Assembly (NCBI RefSeq): GCF_900102085.1 | Contig: NZ_FMVM01000009.1 | Coordinates: forward strand, 124,001 to 188,000 | Direction: 5' to 3' | DNA from: Paenibacillus polysaccharolyticus | Lineage (GTDB): Bacteria; Bacillota; Bacilli; Paenibacillales; Paenibacillaceae | DNA: 64,000 bases | Part shown: one piece after another, positions 8,235 through 16,034 of the stretch | Layout of the letters: every line of letters begins with the position of its first letter | Numbering within the stretch: position 1 is the first letter of the stretch | Translations under genes and position numbers: made by a program | The notes under the pieces: model-generated | What the model saw: the letters and a program-made list of their open reading frames with translations, nothing else | Told to the model about the DNA's origin: nothing | Databases searched by the model: none

Positions 8235-8272
8235 CAAAAAAAGACATAGAGATTTACTTCTCCATGTCTTTT
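8235..8272 (-). terminator. Rho-independent terminator after the LacI-family gene
   Basis: A 13-bp stem with one mismatch (8239-8251 with 8260-8272) is followed on the minus strand by a seven-U run. It isolates the regulator transcript from beta-mannosidase. Confidence 0.75.
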
Positions 8273-8329
8273 CCCTTCTATTTTGTTTCCATCCTGCTAG
8301 GAAGGTCCACAACCACAAACTTTACCTGA

Positions 8330-9361
8330 CTACTCCCATAACATATGATATTCGTCCCGCATAATGATGTCCGCATGAATAAGCTTACGCTCATATGGAA
8401 CATTCGGATTGCTAATGCGCCACAACAACTGATCTACAGCACGGGCTCCGAGATGTTCCTTATGAATATGTGCCGTAGCCATAATAGGATCATCTGCCCT
8501 TGTATTATCGAACCCTGTTACCGCGCACTGTTCAGGCACCTGAACGTCGCGACTTCGCAAAGCCTCAATGATAATAAATGCCGTGTGGTCATTCGCGCAG
8601 ACGATCACCTCTGGAATATCTTCAAGCTTGAACTCTCTGATGGTTTGTTGCATCTCCTTATACTCCTGCACAAGCAGCCCCGCATGCTGTTCAGCCTGTA
8701 GTTGCATTACTTCAAGTCCCATCCGATACCCGAGCCACCGTTCCCTGAAACTAACCGCATCAGGTAGCTGTCCAGCGAACTGGAACCGTTTATATCCCTT
8801 CGCCGCAAGCATAAGGACTAACTCCTTCATGCCTTTCACATTGTCAGTAAATACAGTATCGGTATGTATTGCCGAATCCTCGTGATCCACCATAACGAGC
8901 GGAATGCGCAAGCGATATATTTCGAGCAGCACTGGCGTTGAGATCGTGCCTACCGTAATAACACCCCGAATGGCGTCGGGATTGAGAACCGAAAACATAT
9001 GATCGGAAGAAGGTTCCGTCAGTGTCAAAATATCCATACCCCGCTCATTCAAACGCGCTGAAATCCCGTCGAATACAGGCCCCCAATACAAGGAAGAACG
9101 ATTTTGAGAGCGTATATTCGGAAACAAAATCAATATGGTACCTTCGTTTTTCTTCCCCATTGTGTCACCGAATGATGTATGAGAATCCACTGCATTATAT
9201 TTTGGCTCTATTTTAAAATAACCCAGTTGCCCCGCGGTTCTGACAATCATCTCACGCGTGTGCTCACTAACCCCCGGCTTACCCGTCAGTGCACGGGAAA
9301 CTGCGAACTTGGATACTCCTGCAGCATCTGCGATCTGTTGCATGGTCACTCTTTTGCCCAT
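8330..9361 (-). CDS. LacI-family transcriptional regulator, probable beta-mannosidase repressor
   Basis: A 343-residue regulator: LacI helix-turn-helix plus hinge at 1-55 (VTMQQIADAAGVSKFAVSRALTG), then a periplasmic-binding-protein-like sensor domain (LYWGPVFDGISARLNERGMDIL; VITVGTIS; DHEDSAIHTDTVFTDN; VCANDHTAFIIIEALR; VTGFDN). I chose the ATG at 9361 because GGGTGA lies 5 bases upstream and the protein then begins at the HTH; in-frame upstream codons to 9421 look untranslated. The gene directly downstream is beta-mannosidase, and related motifs occur before both genes, so it likely represses mannosidase and itself in response to a mannoside. The effector is inference. Confidence 0.92.
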   Translation of the reverse strand: MGKRVTMQQIADAAGVSKFAVSRALTGKPGVSEHTREMIVRTAGQLGYFKIEPKYNAVDSHTSFGDTMGKKNEGTILILFPNIRSQNRSSLYWGPVFDGISARLNERGMDILTLTEPSSDHMFSVLNPDAIRGVITVGTISTPVLLEIYRLRIPLVMVDHEDSAIHTDTVFTDNVKGMKELVLMLAAKGYKRFQFAGQLPDAVSFRERWLGYRMGLEVMQLQAEQHAGLLVQEYKEMQQTIREFKLEDIPEVIVCANDHTAFIIIEALRSRDVQVPEQCAVTGFDNTRADDPIMATAHIHKEHLGARAVDQLLWRISNPNVPYERKLIHADIIMRDEYHMLWE

Positions 9362-9393
9362 CTTGCTCACCCGATTTCCCTGATTTTTCATCC

Positions 9394-9421
9394 AGTGTAG
9401 CATAAAACCCCGAATGAACAA
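9394..9421 (-). promoter_or_regulatory. Probable promoter of the LacI-family gene
   Basis: Minus-strand TTGTTC (9416-9421) and TACACT (9394-9399) are separated by 16 bp. The -35 box lies inside the 42-bp palindrome, so a protein bound there would cover it. Confidence 0.5.
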
Positions 9422-9446
9422 AACATGTTTTGTTCATTCGGGGTTT
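9405..9446. promoter_or_regulatory. Perfect 42-bp palindrome upstream of the LacI-family gene
   Basis: Every base from 9405 to 9425 is complementary to its mirror position from 9446 to 9426, with no loop. The centre is AAAACATGTTTT. It overlaps the -35 box of the regulator gene and touches the shared motif TTTGTTAGGTT at 9444-9454. An alternative reading is a terminator for the EamA gene 117 bp away, since four Us follow on the minus strand. Confidence 0.6.
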
Positions 9447-9562
9447 GTTAGGTTAGAACGAAGTAAAACGGAATAACCTGTAACTTCGTTTATCTATCGT
9501 TTATTTATGGGCGACTGTCTTCCACTACATATATTTAGATGGACAGAGAGATTCGGTTAACA

Positions 9563-10474
9563 CTATAACGCCGGGCGCTTTCTGCGTCTGAACAGATGCA
9601 GTGGCAGTTTGATCTCCGTAATCAATACGCCAGCCAGCATCAACGCTGCTCCGCAGTATCCTTGCAACGTAAGAGACTCTCCCTGAAAAATAAAAGCAAA
9701 CGTTGCCGCAAACAGTGGCTCCAGCGAAAAGATCAGACTCGTTCTCGTAGGTGAAGCGTGGCGCTGGGCAAAAGTTTGCAAAATATAACCAAGCCCACTG
9801 CATAATACTCCGAGTCCCAAGATCGATGCCCATGATTCCGGCGTATCTGGTAACTGCGGTGTTTCAAACAAAAATGTGGCTACCGTTCCCAACAATGCCG
9901 CTACACCAAGTTGAACGATTCCGAGTGTAAGTGGGTCATGCCGAGGTGTATATTTACCCGCCAGCAGAATATATATGGCGTAAACCAGTGCCGCGATAAT
10001 ACACAACAGATCTCCAAGGTGCAAACTCATTTCATGCTGAAGGGTCAATAATCCAAGCCCTGCTACTGCGACCACAATACTGACACTAAGTCGTTTGTCC
10101 GGCAATCGCCGGCGCAAGACTGTCGTTAAGATTGGCACAAAAATGACGGCCAAACTGATCAAAAACCCCGCCTGAGATGCCGTCGTTCGCTGTACACCAT
10201 AGGTGATGAATACAAATGCAGCAAACAATGCCGTACCCAGCACGCCTCCAGCAAGCAACGTCCCACGATCCACACTTCTCAAACGACGGTGAAAGAGTAG
10301 CCCTGCCGCTACAAAGGCGATCCCAAATCGCAAAGCAATCAAATTTAGTTCTTGCATTGAAGCTAGTCCCGATTTCATAAACAGATAAGAAGAACCCCAA
10401 ATAACGGTTGCAAGCAGCATCTGCACGTCTGCTCTTCGTGATGCCTGAATCTGATTTACCTGTACCCCATTCAT
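9563..10474 (-). CDS. EamA/DMT-family membrane exporter
   Basis: A 303-residue protein with ten predicted membrane segments in two EamA repeats: the first starts at LLATVIWGSSYLFMKSG, the second at DLLCIIAALVYAIYILLAGKYT. The conserved ends ALRFGIAFVAAGLLF and SLEPLFAATFAFIFQGESL match drug/metabolite transporters that export amino acids, metabolites or drugs across the cytoplasmic membrane. The ATG at 10474 follows GAAGG. The divergent LysR-family gene shares its upstream region and is a likely regulator, a common pairing. The substrate cannot be read from sequence. Confidence 0.9.
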   Translation of the reverse strand: MNGVQVNQIQASRRADVQMLLATVIWGSSYLFMKSGLASMQELNLIALRFGIAFVAAGLLFHRRLRSVDRGTLLAGGVLGTALFAAFVFITYGVQRTTASQAGFLISLAVIFVPILTTVLRRRLPDKRLSVSIVVAVAGLGLLTLQHEMSLHLGDLLCIIAALVYAIYILLAGKYTPRHDPLTLGIVQLGVAALLGTVATFLFETPQLPDTPESWASILGLGVLCSGLGYILQTFAQRHASPTRTSLIFSLEPLFAATFAFIFQGESLTLQGYCGAALMLAGVLITEIKLPLHLFRRRKRPAL

Positions 10475-10536
10475 CTAACTTCTACCTTCATTCTTCTAAA
10501 ATAGTCTGAGCTACGTTGGTTATATGTACTAAACTA

Positions 10537-10552
10537 ACTCGCCTTGGCAAGT
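10537..10552. promoter_or_regulatory. Candidate LysR operator between divergent exporter and regulator genes
   Basis: ACTCGCCTTGGCAAGT is a 16-bp palindrome with one mismatched pair, placed just upstream of the lysR-type promoter and before the divergent exporter gene, where LysR proteins usually bind. Confidence 0.45.
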
Positions 10553-10564
10553 ATAAACGATCTC

Positions 10565-10593
10565 TTTGCATTATAAAAATGAATATTTATAAT
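10565..10593 (+). promoter_or_regulatory. Promoter of the LysR-family gene
   Basis: TTTGCA (10565-10570), a 17-bp spacer and a perfect TATAAT (10588-10593) precede the ATG at 10657. Confidence 0.6.
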
Positions 10594-10656
10594 AGTTAAT
10601 ATGAAATAAACTCATGTATAGAAATGTAGATTAATCTGGAAGGGAAGTACTATAAC

Positions 10657-11538
10657 ATGTCACTGATTAAATACGAAATTCTAAACACGGTTGTCGAATA
10701 TGGCAGTCTGACCAAAGCATCGGAGGCCCTGAATATTACACAATCCGCCGTCAGCCACGCCATCGCCAGCCTGGAAAGCGAATATGGTTTCTCCTTGCTG
10801 CATCGCAGTCGTTCCGGTGTCCGGGTCACCGCGGAAGGTGAGCGCATTCTTGGTTATACTCGTGAAATCATCCGCTGGGCCGAACTAATGAACCAGGAAA
10901 TCTCCCTGATTCGCGGTGCCGAGATTGGTACGGTACGAATCGGGACATTTGCTAGCGTATCGACACAGTGGCTTCCGGGTATTCTCAAGCAGTTCAGGCT
11001 CCGGCATCCGGGAATTGAGATCAAGCTGTGGGAAGGTGATTATGCCGAAATTGAGAACTGGCTCGCCAGCGGTGCCATAGACCTTGGTTTTTTGTCTCTC
11101 GGCGACTCGTCGCCATTCGAAACGATTACATTACAAAAAGACAGGATGATGTGCATCCTGCCTCTGGATCATGCGCTGGCTTCAGAGAAATCGATATCTT
11201 TTGAAGTTTTGCTAGAGCAGCCTTTCATTCTTCCCAAATGGGGCGGTGACAACGAAATTGAACGTTTGATTCGTCAGCATGCTGCCAAATTAAATGTGGT
11301 ATATGAGGTAGCCGAGGATCAGGCTATTATGGCCATGGTACGTAACGGACTTGGCATCAGTCTTCTTCCCGAGATGGTGCTGCAGAATCATACGGAATCA
11401 CTCGCGCTGGTGCCACTTTCAGGTGACCCTTACCGAATGATCGGTTTAGCTTGCGCTTCCCTTCGGAATATTTCACCAGCAGCACGTCGTTTCATTGAAG
11501 AAGTCCAACAATGGCTCATCTCTAATCAAGAAGTTTAG
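10657..11538 (+). CDS. LysR-family transcriptional regulator
   Basis: A 293-residue regulator with the N-terminal LysR winged helix (EYGSLTKASEALNITQSAVSHAIASLESEYG; RVTAEGERIL) and a C-terminal effector-binding domain (GTVRIGTFASVSTQWLPGILKQF; GLGISLLPEMVL). It is divergent from the EamA exporter and probably activates it, and itself, on binding a small-molecule effector. GGAAGGGAAG precedes the ATG. Effector unknown. Confidence 0.92.
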   Translation: MSLIKYEILNTVVEYGSLTKASEALNITQSAVSHAIASLESEYGFSLLHRSRSGVRVTAEGERILGYTREIIRWAELMNQEISLIRGAEIGTVRIGTFASVSTQWLPGILKQFRLRHPGIEIKLWEGDYAEIENWLASGAIDLGFLSLGDSSPFETITLQKDRMMCILPLDHALASEKSISFEVLLEQPFILPKWGGDNEIERLIRQHAAKLNVVYEVAEDQAIMAMVRNGLGISLLPEMVLQNHTESLALVPLSGDPYRMIGLACASLRNISPAARRFIEEVQQWLISNQEV

Positions 11539-11586
11539 TTTCACGTGACTCACACTCAGGTGAACAGGCTTAAAGACGATCCTATC

Positions 11587-12069
11587 TTATTCCCAGACCC
11601 GATCTAGCTGATCTGCATAGTAGCGTATCGCCCGGCTGTAGTCCATTATTCGCGAATCTCCAGAAGTATCTGCAAGCTGAACAAGCAGCCGCCCCATCGC
11701 TTCTGCGTGTTCGCCGAGATTATAGAGCACCATGGCATAAAATACTTCAAATTCCCGGTGCTCGGGAAATTCCGATATTCCTGCCAGCAGCCATGTTTTG
11801 GCCTGCTCGTATTGCCCAAGCGTACGAAAAGTACTCCCTAGTCCGAGAATTGCACCAGCCCGATCTTCTGCCGATAGTTCCAGCTGCAGTGCTTTTTCAT
11901 AATAAGGCACAGCCTCACGTTCCAATCCTAGCGAGTCATGTGCCCATGCGAGTTGATACCAGCCTTCCCCATTTTCCGGCTCAAACTCTGTAATTTGGTT
12001 CAAAAGCTCAATCGCTTCCCTCACTTTGCCTTCCTGTCGCAGGCAGATCGCTTGTTGCAAATCACTCAT
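11587..12069 (-). CDS. Tetratricopeptide-repeat protein
   Basis: A 160-residue soluble protein built of TPR units: ICLRQEGKVREAIELLNQITEFEPENGEGWYQLAWAH, SLGLEREAVPYYEKALQLE and TLGQYEQAKTWLLAGISEFPEHREFEVFYAMVL, then a C-terminal helical tail (YSRAIRYYADQLDRVWE). TPR repeats mediate protein-protein contacts. This stand-alone form is common in Paenibacillus and has no known specific role. It sits between the LysR gene (convergent) and ctaB, 121 bp from the latter. Confidence 0.85.
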   Translation of the reverse strand: MSDLQQAICLRQEGKVREAIELLNQITEFEPENGEGWYQLAWAHDSLGLEREAVPYYEKALQLELSAEDRAGAILGLGSTFRTLGQYEQAKTWLLAGISEFPEHREFEVFYAMVLYNLGEHAEAMGRLLVQLADTSGDSRIMDYSRAIRYYADQLDRVWE

Positions 12070-12105
12070 GTTATTGTCACATCCAATAGCTGTTAATAAT
12101 AAACA

Positions 12106-12162
12106 AGCACATCTTGTAATAATACCAACAACGAGGTTGTCCGTTTTATTCCAACATGTGCT
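12106..12162 (-). terminator. Possible branched terminator after ctaB
   Basis: Arms AGCACAT (12106-12112) and ATGTGCT (12156-12162) enclose smaller pairings (TAATAA with TTATT, and CAAC with GTTG). A U-rich stretch follows on the minus strand. The stem is short, so this is uncertain. Confidence 0.35.
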
Positions 12163-12190
12163 CTCTGAGGGAATCCCTGCTCTCTTCTGT

Positions 12191-13048
12191 TTAAGACCAA
12201 GTTGTATTCACTACCATTAAGATGAACAGGAGCATTAGGTAATTGACCGAGATCAAAAAGTTAACCTTCGCCCACTTCTCATCATCCTGTGTTTTCAATC
12301 CGCCAAGTGTATGTACAAACCAGATCAAGCTGCTAATCAGAGATACAATCAGAAACACCAGTCCAACGTAATCAAAATAATACAACAGGAATACAGCAGG
12401 AATCAGCAGAAAAACATAAGGAATCATCTGTAGCTTGGTACGTTTCACACCTTTGACCACCGGTAAGAGTGGGAAGCCTGCAGCACGATACTCTTCCACA
12501 CGGCGAATACCCAGCGACCAGAAATGTGGAGGCTGCCACAAAAATAACACTGCAAACAACAGCCAGGCTCCTGCATCGATTTCATTCGTTACGGCGGTAT
12601 ACCCAATGACAGGTGGCATCGCCCCTGCAATTCCGCCCAGCGATGTGCTCCATGTCGATGTACGTTTTAGCCACATCGTATAGATCACAATATACGCAAA
12701 CCAACCGAGCAAAGCCATCCAGCCGGATAACGGATTCACCAGTACAAACAATATCGCTAAACCAGCGACTCCGAGCACCAAGCCGTAACCAAGAACAAAT
12801 CCTGGTTTCAGATGATTAATGTAATCCATTCTTTTTTTCGTTCGTTCCATCTTTTGATCCAGCTCACGGTCCCAATAATTATTGATGACACATGCCGAAG
12901 CAATGACGAGCGTTGAACCAATCACGACCATAAGCAGAGATATCCATGCGATATCCCATTGTGAAGCAACCCAGAAACCGACGGCAACCGCAAACACATT
13001 CAATCTTAACAGTCCGGGCTTGGTTAATGCAATCATGTCCTTAAACAT
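12191..13048 (-). CDS. ctaB: Protoheme IX farnesyltransferase (heme O synthase)
   Basis: A 285-residue UbiA-family prenyltransferase with about nine membrane helices. It transfers a farnesyl group to the heme B vinyl side chain to make heme O for terminal oxidases. The Mg/prenyl-diphosphate motif NNYWDRELD (NxxxDxxxD, Asn56, Asp60, Asp64) is followed by MERTKKR, and the second conserved region is YRAAGFPLLPVVKG. The ATG at 13048 is selected because AGGAGG lies 6 bases upstream; 26 in-frame codons further up have no such site. No other cytochrome oxidase assembly gene is nearby, so it stands outside any cta operon in this window. Confidence 0.93.
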   Translation of the reverse strand: MFKDMIALTKPGLLRLNVFAVAVGFWVASQWDIAWISLLMVVIGSTLVIASACVINNYWDRELDQKMERTKKRMDYINHLKPGFVLGYGLVLGVAGLAILFVLVNPLSGWMALLGWFAYIVIYTMWLKRTSTWSTSLGGIAGAMPPVIGYTAVTNEIDAGAWLLFAVLFLWQPPHFWSLGIRRVEEYRAAGFPLLPVVKGVKRTKLQMIPYVFLLIPAVFLLYYFDYVGLVFLIVSLISSLIWFVHTLGGLKTQDDEKWAKVNFLISVNYLMLLFILMVVNTTWS

Positions 13049-13140
13049 CAGAAGCCTCCTGAATGATGTAAAAACGCCATTCCTATAATGATACATGTAC
13101 CACCAATAAATTACAATCGCTTTCAATCATTTGTCATAAC

Positions 13141-13185
13141 AAAAAGCATTCTTCACCGTTTACTTGAACGGAAAGAATGCCTTTT
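13141..13185 (-). terminator. Rho-independent terminator between the anchored-protein gene and ctaB
   Basis: An 8-bp GCATTCTT/AAGAATGC stem with an inner CCGTT/AACGG stem is followed by five Us on the minus strand. It ends the transcript of the upstream minus-strand gene before ctaB. Confidence 0.75.
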
Positions 13186-13208
13186 AGGTTTATTTGTATG
13201 TTATCTGT

Positions 13209-13775
13209 TTAAGGGATATACTGTTGTACAATTTTAATTACTTTTCCATCTTGAATCGTCAGGTGGTAAGGGAACACAGACATATCCAGAATGCGTTTAT
13301 CCCCATACAACGACTCAAACTTGGTCAAGCTTACGGGTTCGTTCCACTGAATTTCCGCTCCTTGAACCGTACCATCACGGTCATACAGTTGCATGAGAAC
13401 ATTGGCGTCAGCTTTGACCTCAACCTGTTCTTGTTCTTTGTTATCATTAACAATATAGTAACCGTCAGGTGCTTCATCCATGCCCGCATCCGGATTACGT
13501 TGTTTGAAAATCGTATTGGCTTCCTCACCCTGATACCAGCCGATTTTATCTACAGTCAGCATTAATTTACCGTCTTCCACACGCATCCCGTCAATATAAG
13601 CTGTATATACTTCAGAATTGGCCAACTGGGCCTTATTAGCAGAAGGTGACTGAACATCGGTACGCTCCTCTGCGTTTGCAGGGGTAAGCAAATATGTAGT
13701 CAGCACGATGATGCCAAGTAAAGCCACTGCTGCACCGATCATCCGATATCTCCATTGTTTCGCCGCGTTCTTCAT
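13209..13775 (-). CDS. Membrane-anchored or secreted protein of unknown function
   Basis: A 188-residue protein starting at the ATG at 13775 after GGAGAG. The N-terminus (KNAAKQWRYR, then MIGAAVALLGIIVLTTYLLTPANA) is a signal peptide or membrane anchor with a possible ANA-E cleavage site. The outside domain is hydrophilic with beta segments (YTAYIDGMRVEDGKLMLTVDKIGWYQG; DGYYIVNDNKEQEQVEVKADANVLM; FPYHLTIQDGKVIKIVQQYIP). These match a family of uncharacterised Bacillales exported proteins with repeated ligand-like beta hairpins, but I cannot assign a function. It forms a single-gene unit with its own terminator. Confidence 0.75.
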   Translation of the reverse strand: MKNAAKQWRYRMIGAAVALLGIIVLTTYLLTPANAEERTDVQSPSANKAQLANSEVYTAYIDGMRVEDGKLMLTVDKIGWYQGEEANTIFKQRNPDAGMDEAPDGYYIVNDNKEQEQVEVKADANVLMQLYDRDGTVQGAEIQWNEPVSLTKFESLYGDKRILDMSVFPYHLTIQDGKVIKIVQQYIP

Positions 13776-13974
13776 GCCAGCATCTCTCCTTATTTCATAC
13801 GTCTCTTTAATAATTAAACGAAAGCTTTTCTTCTCAAACGGACACGCCAAACATTAACGATTCGTTTATGTTGTACTCATCATACGTCATAGCACCTTCT
13901 GAAAAGTATCAGCCAGATTAAAAATAGTTACAATTCGCGTCATCACTACTGAGCTTGTCCACCGCTTTACATGG

Positions 13975-14007
13975 AGAAACCCCAAATCAGCTGCATTCGG
14001 GGTTTCT
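13975..14007. repeat. Hairpin AGAAACCCC / GGGGTTTCT
   Basis: A 9-bp perfect inverted repeat with a 15-base loop lies 53 bp past the stop of the DUF3243 gene. It could be its terminator, but no U run follows on either strand. Confidence 0.4.
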
Positions 14008-14059
14008 GCTGCATCTATATTAATCTATGCTTGTACAGTCCATTTATGCCTGAACTTCT

Positions 14060-14413
14060 TTAATGACTTGTTCTGGTGTCTTGCGCCAAACGAACCAGCA
14101 TATGAGCAAGCATATGGCGTTCCTCTTCTTTACCAACGTTCCAGAGTTCCTGTAATAGCTTCTCTTCCCGGTTGCGAGGTTCTTCGTTAGCTGCCAGATG
14201 ATCTGCTACTTTTTGTGCAATTTTAGCCATTTGTTCTTCACTTAAACCGATGGATTCGCCCATGGCAATCCGTTTACCGAGGTATTCCTTGAAAGCATCA
14301 AAATTTTGTAAAATGTGGCCTCTTTCCTCCGGTGCAATCTTTTCGATTGCGTTGTCTACCTGATCTGTGGAAACCTGCCCGTCTTTGTGGATCACATGAT
14401 TTTGTTCATTCAT
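14060..14413 (-). CDS. DUF3243 (YmfJ-like) family protein
   Basis: A 117-residue soluble protein. The C-terminal 75 residues match the DUF3243 pattern of Bacillus YmfJ: LQNFDAFKEYLGKRI, IGLSEEQMAKIAQKVADHLA, RNREEKLLQELWNVGKEEERHMLAHMLVRLA. The first 30 residues are an extra hydrophilic extension (MNEQNHVIHKDGQVSTDQV). The ATG at 14413 has a perfect AAGGAGG. The family is restricted to Firmicutes and has no settled biochemical function. Confidence 0.82.
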   Translation of the reverse strand: MNEQNHVIHKDGQVSTDQVDNAIEKIAPEERGHILQNFDAFKEYLGKRIAMGESIGLSEEQMAKIAQKVADHLAANEEPRNREEKLLQELWNVGKEEERHMLAHMLVRLAQDTRTSH

Positions 14414-14634
14414 GCTTATTACCTCCTTCAGTTTAATTGCATATTCATTTTTATGACTTATGTTGAGCTTGCAATAAGCTTCACAACCTTGGGTCATTTA
14501 TAATATAAACGTCTCGCTGAAGTTTAATCAGCCGTTTCAAAAATCGTAGTTCGGTTAAACGTTTTACATATACATGTAGATGTTTGGTTATGTTAGTAAA
14601 CATTGATTACTACCGAATTTAAGGAGGAGATCTC

Positions 14635-14844
14635 ATGAATGACAAACCTAAACATGACAAAACAACCGATGAACTCAAACCCGGTGTAAATACCATCATT
14701 GAACCAGACAAAAAAAATCCGGGACCTACGGACATGATTGAAGGTGTCGTCGGAGATATTGTAGACAACATTCGCAAAGACTTTACCCATAAAGGACATG
14801 ATCATTCTTCCAATAAAAATGTAACAGATGAACCGGGTAAATAA
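14635..14844 (+). CDS. Small hydrophilic protein
   Basis: A 69-residue charged protein (MNDKPKHDKTTDELKPGVNT ... GHDHSSNKNVTDEPGK), rich in Lys, Asp, Asn and Pro, probably mostly disordered apart from a short helix at DMIEGVVGDIVDNIRKDF. AAGGAGGAG precedes the ATG and a strong terminator follows, supporting a real short gene. Similar small proteins in Bacillales are often stress- or sporulation-related; no function can be given here. Confidence 0.75.
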   Translation: MNDKPKHDKTTDELKPGVNTIIEPDKKNPGPTDMIEGVVGDIVDNIRKDFTHKGHDHSSNKNVTDEPGK

Positions 14845-14865
14845 TCCTTAAAAGAAACGCACGAA

Positions 14866-14911
14866 AACAAGTCCTCCTAAACCAACTGGAAAATAGAGGA
14901 CTTGTTTTTTT
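14866..14911 (+). terminator. Rho-independent terminator after the small hydrophilic protein gene
   Basis: A 10-bp stem ACAAGTCCTC/GAGGACTTGT is followed by a U run on the plus strand. Confidence 0.85.
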
Positions 14912-14933
14912 GTGTTTTTTTTATTATATGCTA

Positions 14934-15848
14934 TTAACCCTTAGCCATCTTCTGTAACGCTTTGTGAATCCAGATGGCCGCAATCGCCCCTTCGCCCATA
15001 GCAACAGTCGCTTGTTCGGCATGTATACCAAGATCTCCAGCAATCCAGACATGAGGAGCCGCCTGCATACTACGAGGATTCGCTTCTACATGTTTATTGT
15101 CTGCAATGACGGCTCCAAGCTGCTCAGCGAGCTCATAGTGAACCCGGTTCCCTCCAAAGGCGATAAATCCACGTTCTGATTCAAAAATCTGACCATCTTC
15201 GGTTAAAACACCTGTAATATGGCCGTCCTCCATCTGTTGTACTTCCTGTACCGCTGCTTCAAGATAACGGACTCCTGCTTGTTTCATTTGACGATGAAGG
15301 TCAGCCGAGATCGCTGTCTGCTCGTGGTTGATATATAAAAGATCATTAGTACGTTCAATTAAGGTCATGGCCATATTCGCTCCAGCTTCGCCAGCCCCCA
15401 GCAGGATCGTTTGCTTCCCTTGAATCTCATAACCGTCACAGTCAGGGCATACATACACGGTTCTGCCGAGTGTAGACTTCAGTCCCGGAATATCAGGTAT
15501 TCGATCCGACAACCCGGTTGCCAGCAGCACTGTTTTGGCTTGATACAGGGTTCCAGAGGACCCTTTAAGCCTGATCTTGTCCTCATGCACACGCATGGCT
15601 TCTACAATTCGATCCTTTTCAAACAAAACACCTGTCTGCTCAGCTTGCATCCTGCCAATGGCCCGTAATTCTTTGCCCGACACCCCATCCGGATAACCGA
15701 GAATGTTATGATAGGTTCGGCATAACGTTGATCGGCCTTCCCCAGCATCGACTACCAGTACTTGATGCGCTGAATAACGTCCCAGCTGAATGGCTGCCTG
15801 AAGCCCTGCAATCCCTCCGCCCACAATAATACAATCCATCTCTCGCAT
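14934..15848 (-). CDS. Thioredoxin-reductase-like FAD/NAD(P) oxidoreductase
   Basis: A 304-residue flavoprotein with an N-terminal FAD Rossmann motif (VGGGIAGLQAAIQLG, 9-23), the redox pair CPDCDGYE with Cys134/Cys137 in the place of the thioredoxin reductase CxxC, a second nucleotide fold (LLGAGEAGANMAMTLI) and a C-terminal FAD contact (VWIAGDLG). The two-domain, about 300-residue size fits low-molecular-weight thioredoxin reductases, but CPDC differs from the usual CAxC and the thioredoxin partner may differ. AGGAGGG precedes the ATG at 15848. It is a single-gene unit with no thioredoxin gene nearby. Confidence 0.88.
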   Translation of the reverse strand: MREMDCIIVGGGIAGLQAAIQLGRYSAHQVLVVDAGEGRSTLCRTYHNILGYPDGVSGKELRAIGRMQAEQTGVLFEKDRIVEAMRVHEDKIRLKGSSGTLYQAKTVLLATGLSDRIPDIPGLKSTLGRTVYVCPDCDGYEIQGKQTILLGAGEAGANMAMTLIERTNDLLYINHEQTAISADLHRQMKQAGVRYLEAAVQEVQQMEDGHITGVLTEDGQIFESERGFIAFGGNRVHYELAEQLGAVIADNKHVEANPRSMQAAPHVWIAGDLGIHAEQATVAMGEGAIAAIWIHKALQKMAKG

Positions 15849-15980
15849 GTTATTCCCTCCTGAATATCCAGTACTCTCTCTTTTTAAAAAGTATATTTTT
15901 GCATGATGATTCTTGTCCTTCTATACATTAAACCGTACAAACAGGCTTAAACGGCCTGACTTATTCCATAGCTTAAACCA

Positions 15981-16028
15981 AAAATAAAAGACCCAAACCT
16001 CCGGTTTCAAACGAAAGGTTTCGGTCTT
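15981..16028 (-). terminator. Rho-independent terminator after the S-layer GH18 gene
   Basis: A 13-bp stem with one mismatch (15988-16000 with 16016-16028) is followed by a U-rich tail on the minus strand, six bases past the GH18 stop codon region. Confidence 0.75.
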
Positions 16029-16034
16029 CAAGTG

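Noticed and set aside
9457-9490. AACGAAGT/ACTTCGTT inverted repeat downstream of the EamA gene, considered as its terminator
   Set aside because: The loop is 18 bases and no U run follows on the minus strand; too weak to call.
13084-13089. TATAAT upstream of ctaB on the plus strand
   Set aside because: It points away from ctaB and no plus-strand gene follows.
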